Shown piece by piece: positions 30,323 to 39,059 of a stretch of 64,000 nucleotides of DNA. Position 1 is the stretch's first letter; each line of letters starts with the position of its first letter. Under the pieces are notes generated by a model. The model was given only the letters and a program-made list of their open reading frames with translations, did no database searches and was not told where the DNA came from. The DNA comes from Rhynchopus sp. YZ270_cl-10 (Eukaryota; Euglenozoa; Diplonemea; Diplonemida; Diplonemidae): NCBI GenBank assembly GCA_964035575.1, contig OZ037879.1:1054001-1118000 (forward strand), in the 5' to 3' direction. The translations under genes were made by a program, and so were the position numbers.

Positions 30323-30404
30323 TACTTGGGTAGTACTTGGGTAGTACTTGGGTAGTACTTGGGTAGTACTTGGGTAGTACTTGGGTAGTACCTGGGTAGT
30401 ACTA
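30323..30404. repeat. Second 11-bp tandem array (TAGTACTTGGG)n, about 7 copies
   Basis: Same unit, orientation and terminal CCTGG variant as 29048-29142. It ends about 20 bp before the start of the tandemly duplicated segment at 30427. Confidence 0.95.
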
Positions 30405-30426
30405 CAGATAGCTATGGACCACGCCA

Positions 30427-33400
30427 TTTTGGGGGAATATTCCACAAAACTACACCCCCCCACAGACAGGGTTTCCTCGGGCTTCGGGTAGGTGTGGTTG
30501 GGGGGTGCTTTGTTTCACTGTCACAGCAGGTGCAGTCGCAGATATCAATATGCTAAAAGGACGCGGCATGGCCATGTTAAGACAGATGCGCACGGCGGCG
30601 ATGTTCGCAACTGTTACGCAGAAGTGGGACACGGTACCACTGAAATTCGCCTCACCACCGCAGGAGCCAATTAACACAGAGCGTGGTGTCGTCGCCATCA
30701 TGAACAAGAAGGACCAGTTCAGGACAGCCAAGATTGGCTACGTGGCGGCCTCGCAAGATGCACTCTGTGACATCGCGGAGATGAGTGCGCCCAGCAAAGG
30801 ACCAGCGCATCAAGGGCGTGCCGTATGACGTGCGTAAGCAGGGTGCCGAAGCTTTTGCTAGACACGTCAACAACCCGCAACACACTGGTGGTCACTATTC
30901 CGTGCCGTGCAACACAAGCCCGAGAGGCTTGGAGAAAACTGTGCTCCAACGTCAGAACATGCTGCAGGTGGCGCGCGACTCCGGGTTCTTGGCGGTGGAG
31001 ATTGAGTTCAACGCGGTTCAGCCTCGTGAAGCTTTCGAGAAGAATGCAAACTTTGCGCGGCTTGTTGCCAATCGAATCTTGTGCTACCTGCCGAGGTACT
31101 GTGCCATGGAGTGGTCGGAATGCTTGGAAGCAATCGCAAAGGACTTTAAATTGAAGGCCAAGCCTCCACTGAGCGTTGTTACGGAAGCAGTGGAGGTGCT
31201 GAAGGAGGCGCTGAACTACGAGGGCCCCGTGTTGCTTGCAGTGGGCGAGCTGGCTGGACCCCCCGACTCCGGAAAGAAAAACTTGTCTGATCTTTGTGAG
31301 ATCATGGACGATACGCTGCACAGCGACGACGCCAACGACAGGATCCTGCTTGCCGTGCCCGTGTACGACCTCGTGGACCTGGGGACGGTCGCCACTGATC
31401 CGAAACGCGAGCTGGTGCAATCCACGGCGGCGGTGTTTGCAACTGTTACGCAGAAGAAGTGGGACATGGCAGCACTGAAATTCGCCCCACCATCGACTGA
31501 GGCATTTCACACGAAGCGTGATGTCATCGCAATCAGGAACAAGGGCTCCAGGAAAGCCAAGACCGGCTTTGTGGCGGCCTCGAGCTCTGCACTCCGTGAC
31601 ATCGCGGCGATGAGTGCGCACGAAGCAAAGGACCAGCTCATTGAGGGCGTGCCGTATGTCGTGCGTAAGCAGGGTGCCGAAGCTTTTGCTAGACACGTCA
31701 ATAACCCGAAAAACAATGCTGGTCGCTATTCCCTGCCGTGCAACACAGGCCCGAAAGGCTCGGGGAAGACTGTGCTCCAACGTCAGAACATGCTGCAGGT
31801 GGCGCGCGACTCAGGGTTCTTGGCGGTGGAGATTGATTTCAACGGGATTCAGCCTCTTGTGGCTTTCGAGGAGAACACAAACTTTGCGCGGCTTGTTGCC
31901 AATCGAATCTTGTGCTACCTGCCGAAGTACTGTGCCATGCAGTGGTCGGATTGCTTGGAAGCAATCGCACAGGACTTTAAATTGAAGGACGAGTCTCCAC
32001 TGAGCGTTGTTACGAAAGCAGTGAAGGTGCTGAAGAAGGCACTGAACTACCAGGGCCCCGTGTTGCTTGCAGTGGACGAGCTGATAGCACCTGGACACCC
32101 CGACTGGACAAGGAAACCTGACTCCGGAAAGAAAAACCTGACTAATCTTTGTGAGATCGTGGACGATTCGCTGCTCAGGGGCAACAACACCAACTACAGG
32201 ATCCTACTTGCCGTGTCTGTGTATAATCTTGTGAACCTGGGAAAACTTGTCACTGGTTCGGCACGCCAGCTGGTGCACCAGGAACTGCCACCCATCCTGC
32301 CGGTGTTGCTGGAATCGAGTGTGGAGAACTGCTTGCCGGACTGGTTGAAGCTGTTCTTCAATGAGGAGAGACGTGCTGCCGTGGGCGAGAAGCAGGTGAT
32401 ACCCTACGCCACCGTGGGGACGCTGCTTGCCGAGAGCGGGGGTCACCCGCGACGGGTCCAAGCCCTGATAGAGACAGTGAATGATCTCAGCAAAGAGGTG
32501 CGGAAGAATGAGAAGAAGAGAAGCGCTGATGAGGTCCTGGCGTCGGTACTGCAGGTAGTGTACAACGGGAAGAACGCGTGCTTGGAAGCGATGGACGTGA
32601 AGCTTCATCTTCGTAATATAGGGGAACGCCTTTCACAGTTCAATCCGAAAGGTTGTGGCACGTATGACATGGATAGCATTAATAGTGTGCTGCTGAAGTA
32701 CTTGTTCACGCCGCTGGACATGGGCGATGCAGATACATCAGAGACATTGGTACATGCAAAGATTCTGCGGTCCGCGACCACCGCGCACTATCAGTTGGTG
32801 CCGCACGGCGCGCGTCACATCGGGTACCTCCCGCTGCCTGCACTGCAGAGTTTCTGTGTGCGAGAGCCGTCTTCGTGCAGCAAGTATGAGGCTTATCGTG
32901 TTCACGCGAAAGGTATTGCCGACGCCAACCTTACCATCAGCGACACGAAGTTCGATGAGAAGTTTGACAACAAGATGACCAAGAAGGAGAAGCAGAAGGA
33001 GAAGAGGAAGGAGATGAACAAAAACTTTGAGATGAGTATGTTCCACGCACTCTGTGGAGCGGTCCTCGCCCGGGAGCGTCTCACAAAGGACATGTTTCGC
33101 CATTCACCAAACAACCTGCCAGAGACTCGTTGCACAGAGATCGAGTGGGCTAAAGACGTGGAGCTCTTCCCGAGTGCGGTGGAGAACGGGGCAACGCTTC
33201 GCGTGTGTGACGACGAGACGCTCCATCGCATCTGTGAAGTCGGTGCGTTCAACGGAGAGATGAAGAAGTCGTCCAAAGGACTCGCGTTTGTTCCGACGGA
33301 CAAGTGGAATACGTGCTGCGACTTTGTGTTAGTGTTGCCGACTGCAGGCGGTGAGCGTGCAGGGCGTGTTGTGCTCGCTGTGCAGTGCAAGCACTGGGCG

Positions 33401-34398
33401 AAAGAAGTGATGTTCGAGGAAGGACCTCACGCTCTGGCATACTTCCGCTACGGGCGGCACTGCTTCGAAGCAGGCGACGTGTTCCTCCAGAAGAAGAAGG
33501 AGGGAGCGGCCAAAAGGTATGCCCGCTTGTGGAGGCTTTCTGTGTCTCGGACCACATGCATCTTTCACAGTACCCCGAATTCGTTTCGGAAGCAGTTCTA
33601 CAAGATCGTCGAGCAAGAAAACAAGGACTCGGACACGAGAGTGGTGTTTGTGCTGGCGACAGTGAACAACGTCACGCTGGCGGGTGTGAAGGCGAGGGTG
33701 TTCAAGGGGGTGAACCTTCCGGACGAGAAGAAGTACAAGAGCACCGCGCTGCTGGGGGATGAGGGGTTGATGGACCTGCAGCACATGTGCGGTTGGTGCC
33801 CCACTGTGGGGTACGGTGCGCTGCTGGCGGAGAAGCTGGAGCAAGTTTTTTAAGGGGAGGGGTTCAGACCGTCGTGATACAGGTTGAGTGTACCCGACTG
33901 ACGGAGAGAGAGCCCCTTATTGAAAATCGGGTAGTTTGGGGTCATTGCGGACAGAAATATTTTTTTAATTTAGAAAATGAAAATTCGTCACCCTGTTTCG
34001 GTGACGAGCAAGTGTGATTCATATGTTGCAAGGGCAAAGGTAACTGGTGTTGGACTTCTGGAGGATGTTTCCCAATGCAGAATTGGGGACAAAATCACTT
34101 GATGTTGGCTTACTGTTTTACTGCGGCTGCGATGGAGTGTGGAATACCGTCCCAAACACCGTTCGTGCAAGGTCACAGTCTCGAGTGACGTGGAACCTAT
34201 TGAGTGTGGAATACCGTTTTGTTCTCCCCACCAAATGCAAAGTTCCATCCAGGTTTTGGAGCAGTTTTTCCCCCATTTGTGGCTGAATGGGGGGGCGGCA
34301 AAAGTGCGGAAATGTGCAGAAAAAGTTCGGAAAAAGTGCGGAAAAGTGCGGAAATAGTGCGAATCACCCCTCTTCAGCGACACCAAAATCCGTATTAC
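30427..34398 (+). repeat. Tandem segmental duplication, unit 1
   Basis: Begins TTTTGGGGGAATATTCCAC and covers the first NTPase-nuclease gene with its 3' flank. The same start occurs at 34399. Flanks match closely: 33853-34020 and 37756-37925 are almost identical, and 34131-34390 matches 38340-38600. Unit 1 lacks a roughly 310-bp segment present in unit 2 at about 38032-38345. Confidence 0.9.
30550..33853 (+). CDS. Crinkler-RHS-type NTPase-nuclease protein, copy 1 (5' end looks disrupted)
   Basis: Open for 1022 codons from 30785; homology to copy 2 continues upstream to the Met at 30550, but the frame is interrupted once near the 5' end, so this copy may be a pseudogene or use an internal start. 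It holds two tandem P-loop NTPase modules (each about 290 residues with KVPY...VPCNT, Walker A, an LLAV[D/G]E Walker B-like strand and NRILLAV[S/P]VYDLV-type sensor region), then an ESGGHPRRVQAL motif and helical middle. The C-terminal domain fits the PD-(D/E)XK nuclease fold: CDFVLVLPTAGG followed by VVLAVQCKHW (D...QxK). This is the plan of the Crinkler-RHS class of eukaryotic effectors, which include trypanosome retrotransposon-hot-spot proteins. In this copy the second module has the canonical Walker signatures and the first is divergent. Confidence 0.75.
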
Positions 34399-34519
34399 TT
34401 TTGGGGGAATATTCCACAAAACTACACCCCCCACAGACAGGGTTTACTTGGGCTTCGGGTAGGTGTGGTTGGGGTTGCTTTGGTTCACTGTCACAGCAGG
34501 TGCAGTCGCAGATATCAAT

Positions 34520-37500
34520 ATGCTAAAAGGACGCGGCATGGCCGTGTTCCGACAGATGCGCACGGCGGCGATGTTCGCAACTGTTACGCAGAAGTGGGAC
34601 ACGGCATATCTGACGTTCGCCTCACCACCGAAGAAGCCAATTAACACGCAGCGTGGTGTCGTCGCAATCATGAACAAGAAGGACCAGTCCAAGTTCGGCT
34701 ACGTGGCGGCCTCGCAAGATGCACTCTGTGACATCGCGGTGATGAGTGCGCCCAAAGCAAAGGACCAGCGCATCAAGGGCGTGCCGTATGTCGTGCGTAA
34801 GCAGGGTGCCGAAGCTTTTGCTGAACACGTCAAGAACCCGAAAAACACTGGTGGTCGCTATTCCGTGCCGTGCAACACAGGCCCGAGAGGCTCGGGGAAG
34901 ACTATGCTCCAACGTCAGAACATGCTGCAGGTGGCGCGCGACTCAGGGTTCTTGGCGGTGGAGATTGAGTTCAACGGGATTCAGCCTCATCACAAGTCCG
35001 AAAAAAAGAAAGAAGCAAACTTTGCGCGGCTTGTTGCCAATCGAATCTTGTGCTACCTGCCGAAGTACTGTTCCATGAAGTGGTCGGAATGCTTGGAAGC
35101 AATCGCACAGGACTTCGAATGGAAGGACGAGTCTCCACTGAGCGATGTTACGAAAGCAGTGGAGGTGCTGAAGGAGGCACTGGATCACGAGGGCCCCGTG
35201 TTGCTTGCAGTGGACGAGCTGGCTGGACCCCCCGGCTCCGGAAAGAAAAACTTGTCTGATCTTTGTGAGATCATGGACGCTACGCTGCGCAAGCGCAACG
35301 CCAACAACAGGATCCTGCTTGCCGTGCCCGTGTACGACCTCGTGGACCTGGGGACGGTCGCCACTGATTCGAAACGCCAGCTGGTGCAATCCACGGCGGC
35401 AGTGTTTGCAACTGTTACGCGGAAGAAGTGGGACATGGCAGCACTGACATTCGCCCCACCATCGAAGAAGCTAATTCACACGGAGCGTGATGTCATCGCA
35501 ATCAGGAACAAGGGCTCCAGGAAAGCCAAGACCGGCTTTGTGGCGGCCTCGCAAGATGCACTCCGCGACATCGCGGCGATGAGTGCGCACGAAGCAAAGG
35601 ACCAGCTCATTGAGGGCGTGCCGTATGTCGTGCGTAAGCAGGGTGCCAAAGCTTTTGCTGAACACGTCAAGAACCCGCAACACAATTCTGATCGCTATTC
35701 CGTGCCGTGCAACACAAGCCCGAGAGGCTCGGGGAAAACTGTGCTCCAACGTCAGAACATGCTGCAGGTGGCGCGCGACTCAGGGTTCTTGGCGGTGGAG
35801 ATTGAGTTCAACGGGATTCAGCCTCGTGGTGCTTTCGAGAAGAATGCATACTTTGACCGGCTTGTTGCCAATCGAATCTTGTGCTACCTGCCGAAGTACT
35901 GTTCCATGAAGTGGTCGAAATGCTTGAAAGCAATCGCAAAGGACTTCGGATTGAAGGACGAGTCTCCAATGTACGTTACGAGAGCAGTGAAGGTGCTGAA
36001 GAAGGCACTGAACCACGAGGGCCCCGTGTTGCTTGCAGTGGGAGAGATGGCTGGACCCCCCGGCTGCGTAAAGTACAACCTGCGTGGTCTGTGTAAGATC
36101 ATGGACGCTTCGCTGCGCAGGGGCAACGACACCAACGACAGGATCCTGCTTGCCGTGTCTGTGTACGACCTTGTGGAACTGGGACAACTTGTCACTGGTT
36201 CGTCACGCCAGCTGGTGCACCAGGAACTGCCACCCATCCTGCCGGTGTTGCTGGACTCGAGTGTGGAGAACTTGCCGGACTGGTTGAAGCTGTTCTTCAA
36301 TGAGGAGAGACGTGCTGCCGTGGGCGCGAAGCAGCCGATACCCTACGCCACTGTGGCGATGCTGCTTGCCGAGAGCGGGGGTCACCCGCGACGGGTCCAA
36401 GCCCTGATACGGACAGTGAATGATCTCAGCGCAGAGGTGCGGAAGAATCAGAAGAAGAGGAGCGCTGATGAGGTCCTGGCGTCGGTACTGCAGGTGGTGG
36501 AGCACGGGGGGGACACGTGCTTGGAAGAGATGAACCAGAGTCTCGATCTTCGTAATATGGGGGAACGCCTTTCACAGTCCAAGCCGAAAGGTTGTGGTAC
36601 GTATGATATGGATAAAATTAATAGTGTGCTGCTGAAGTACTTGTTCACGACGCTGTACCTGGACGATCCAGATACATTTGCACATGCAAAGATTCTGCGG
36701 TCCGCAACCACCGCGCACTATCAGTTGGTGCCGCACGGCGCGCGTCACATCGGGTACCTCCCGCTGCCTGCACTGCAAAGTTTCTGTGTCAAAGTGCCGT
36801 CTTCGTGCAGCAAGTATTCGGCTTATCGTGTACATGCGAAAGGTATTGCCGACGCCAACCTTTCCACCAGCGACAAGAAGTTCGACAAGAAGACCAAGAA
36901 GGAGAAGAGGAAGGAGAGGAGCAAAAATTTTAAGATGAGCATGTTCCACGCACTCTGTGGAGCGGTCCTCGCCCGGGAGCGTCTCACGAAGAACATGTTT
37001 CGCCTTTCACCAAACAACCTGCCAGAGACTCATTGCACAGAGATCGAGTGGGCTAAAGACGTGGAGCTCTTCCCGAGTGCGGTGGAGAACGGGGCAACGC
37101 TTCGCGTGTGTGACGACAAGACGCTCCATCGCATCTGTGAAGTCGGTGCGTTCAATGGAGAGATGAAGAAGTCGTCCAAAGGACTCGCGTTTGTTCCGAC
37201 GGACAAGTGGAATACGTGCTGCGACTTTGTGTTAGTACTGCCGACTGCAGGCGGTGAGCGTGCAGGGCGTGTTGTGCTCGCTGTGCAGTGCAAGCACTGG
37301 GCGAAAGAAGTGATGTTCGAGGAAGGACCTCACGCTCTGGCATACTTCCGCTACGGGCGGCACTGCTTCGAAGCAGACGACGTGTTCCTCCAGAAGAAGA
37401 AGGAGGGAGCGGCCAAAAGGTATGCCCGCTTGTGGAGGCTTTCTGTGTCTCGGACCACATGCATCTTTCACAGTACCCCGAATTCGTTTCGGAAGCAGTT

Positions 37501-37756
37501 CTGCAAGATTGTCGAGCAAGAAAACAAGGACTCGGACACGAGAGTGGTGTTTGTGCTGGCGACAGTGAACAACGTCACGCTGGCGGGTGTGAAGGCGAGG
37601 GTGTTCAAGGGGGTGAACCTTCCGGACGAGAAGAAGTACAAGAGCACCGCGCTGCTGGGGGATGAGGGGTTGATGGACCTGCAGCACATGTGCGGTTGGT
37701 GCCCCACTGTGGGGTACGGTGCGCTGCTGGCGGAGAAGCTGGAGCAAGTTTTTTAA
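34520..37756 (+). CDS. Crinkler-RHS-type NTPase-nuclease protein, copy 2 (intact, 1078 residues)
   Basis: The start chosen is the Met at 34520, 22 nt after the acceptor TCACAG; the frame is open another 57 nt upstream. Module 1 (about 20-300) has Walker A GPRGSGKT and Walker B VLLAVDELAG; module 2 (about 310-590) has SPRGSGKT but a divergent Walker B (VLLAVGEMAG). Module 1 stops at ...KRQLVQSTAAVFATVT, exactly where module 2 begins, showing an internal duplication that cut off the NTPase tail of module 1; only module 2 continues into VHQELPPILPVLLDS and SGGHPRRVQAL. A Lys-rich linker (KKTKKEKRKERSKN) precedes the C-terminal PD-(D/E)XK domain with CDFVLVLP and VQCKHW. In trypanosomes relatives are nuclear, multicopy and linked with retroelement insertion and mRNA processing. 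No retroelement is inserted here. Confidence 0.8.
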   Translation: MLKGRGMAVFRQMRTAAMFATVTQKWDTAYLTFASPPKKPINTQRGVVAIMNKKDQSKFGYVAASQDALCDIAVMSAPKAKDQRIKGVPYVVRKQGAEAFAEHVKNPKNTGGRYSVPCNTGPRGSGKTMLQRQNMLQVARDSGFLAVEIEFNGIQPHHKSEKKKEANFARLVANRILCYLPKYCSMKWSECLEAIAQDFEWKDESPLSDVTKAVEVLKEALDHEGPVLLAVDELAGPPGSGKKNLSDLCEIMDATLRKRNANNRILLAVPVYDLVDLGTVATDSKRQLVQSTAAVFATVTRKKWDMAALTFAPPSKKLIHTERDVIAIRNKGSRKAKTGFVAASQDALRDIAAMSAHEAKDQLIEGVPYVVRKQGAKAFAEHVKNPQHNSDRYSVPCNTSPRGSGKTVLQRQNMLQVARDSGFLAVEIEFNGIQPRGAFEKNAYFDRLVANRILCYLPKYCSMKWSKCLKAIAKDFGLKDESPMYVTRAVKVLKKALNHEGPVLLAVGEMAGPPGCVKYNLRGLCKIMDASLRRGNDTNDRILLAVSVYDLVELGQLVTGSSRQLVHQELPPILPVLLDSSVENLPDWLKLFFNEERRAAVGAKQPIPYATVAMLLAESGGHPRRVQALIRTVNDLSAEVRKNQKKRSADEVLASVLQVVEHGGDTCLEEMNQSLDLRNMGERLSQSKPKGCGTYDMDKINSVLLKYLFTTLYLDDPDTFAHAKILRSATTAHYQLVPHGARHIGYLPLPALQSFCVKVPSSCSKYSAYRVHAKGIADANLSTSDKKFDKKTKKEKRKERSKNFKMSMFHALCGAVLARERLTKNMFRLSPNNLPETHCTEIEWAKDVELFPSAVENGATLRVCDDKTLHRICEVGAFNGEMKKSSKGLAFVPTDKWNTCCDFVLVLPTAGGERAGRVVLAVQCKHWAKEVMFEEGPHALAYFRYGRHCFEADDVFLQKKKEGAAKRYARLWRLSVSRTTCIFHSTPNSFRKQFCKIVEQENKDSDTRVVFVLATVNNVTLAGVKARVFKGVNLPDEKKYKSTALLGDEGLMDLQHMCGWCPTVGYGALLAEKLEQVF

Positions 37757-37949
37757 GGGGAGGGGTTCAGACCGTCGTGATACAGGTTGAGTGTACCCGA
37801 CTGACGGAGAGAGAGCCCCTTATTGAAAATCGGGTAGTTTGGGGTCATTGCGGACAGAAATATTTTTTTAATTTAGAAAATGAAAATTCGTCACCCTGTT
37901 TCGGTGACGAGCAAGTGTGATTCATATGTTGCAAGGGCAAAGGTAACTG

Positions 37950-38306
37950 ATGTTGGACTTCTGGAGGATGTTTCCCAATTCAGAATTGGAGGCAAAATCC
38001 CTTGATGTGTTGGCGATTACTGCGGCTGCGACACAAAGTGACTCGGTGTTGTCACTGGCAAACTACTCTTTTCCCCACAGACCGAACCTGGGTATTGAAA
38101 AGCTGTCCACCCTCCTTTACCACGCCCACAATGGGGACATTGCTGGCGTACTCAAAAGGGAAGCTAAGGCAAAGCGTGCCTTCAGTGAGGGGTGTGACTG
38201 GGGTGAAGACGAAGACACGGAAGAAGGTTCATGGTACAACATGGCGTACCCCACGTACGAGGCGGCGTTTGCTCGCCTCGACGCTCTGGTCCAGTCCGTG
38301 CAGTGA
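37950..38306 (+). other. Short ORF in the segment unique to duplication unit 2
   Basis: A 118-codon open + frame whose 3' two thirds (PNLGIEKLSTLLYHAHNGD ... EDEDTEEGSWYNMAYPTYEA) has coding-like composition. It follows an acceptor-like TTTTCCCCACAG at about 38080. The corresponding part of unit 1 is missing. It could be an exon remnant of the gene that lay here before the duplication. No family recognised. Confidence 0.3.
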
Positions 38307-38606
38307 GTGAGCCCCTGCAAGGTCACTGTTGACCTATTGTGTGTGAAATACCGTCCCAAACACCGTTCGTGCAAGGTCACAGTCTCGAGTGACATGGAAG
38401 CTATTGAGTGTGGAATACCGTTTTGTTCTTTGAATGTTTCAACCCAACACACAGACACCACCAAATGCAAAGTTCCATCCAGGTTTTCGAGCAGTTTGAA
38501 TGGGGGGCGGGAAAAGTGCAGAAATGTGCAGAAAAAGTTCGGGAAAAGTTCGGAAAAAGTGCGGAAAAGTGCGAATCACCCCACTTCAGCCACACCAATT
38601 TATTAC

Positions 38607-39059
38607 CGTGTTTCGAAAAAATGATGGACCAGAAAAAACATGGACCTTTTGGGATATTTATGGACCAATTTTTCTGGTCTATTTTGTACGAGTATGCATT
38701 ACGTCTCGGTTGCCATGCGTTTTACCGTTTTCCCCTCCCCCCTTTTAGGCTCCGGGTTTTCGGGGGTTTTCGGGACTTTTGGGGTTTGAAAAAAAAAAAT
38801 AGGATGGATGTGATCAACAACAACAACCAACCAATAAATAAAGAAGGGGGGCATTTCATATTCATATACTGGAAGAGCGTTGGGTTGGAGCCCGCCGATG
38901 TTCTGCCTGCGTTTGCACCTTTCAACTTCCCCCTTTTCCCCCCCTCCGATTTTTCTCCCTCTTCCAATCCACAGTACCAGGTACCCCCCTTTTATCCACC
39001 CCTTTTCTCAAGAAACCTCCCTTTCCCCCCCCCCCAAAAAAAAAAAAAAAAAACTACTA
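38607..39059. other. Intergenic and probable 5' leader of the next gene
   Basis: Open in the same frame as the following gene from 38880, but the sequence is a C/T-rich and poly-A tract (PPPFYPPLF-like translation) with no protein character, so it is taken as leader. Confidence 0.5.

Larger units (their letters stand above)
34399..38606 (+). repeat. Tandem segmental duplication, unit 2
   Basis: Directly follows unit 1. Besides the second NTPase-nuclease gene it contains an extra segment (about 38032-38345) absent from unit 1. The 3' parts of the two genes are nearly identical, while the 5' halves differ more. Confidence 0.9.

Noticed and set aside
30427-38606. Retroelement insertion in the RHS-type genes
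   Set aside because: Although RHS genes are known insertion targets, no reverse transcriptase, long terminal repeat or poly-A-tailed insert is seen in either copy.
38880-39059. Upstream start of the Glu/Arg-rich gene at 38880
   Set aside because: The added residues come from C/T and poly-A tracts, and the Met at 39060 follows the tract and begins protein-like sequence.
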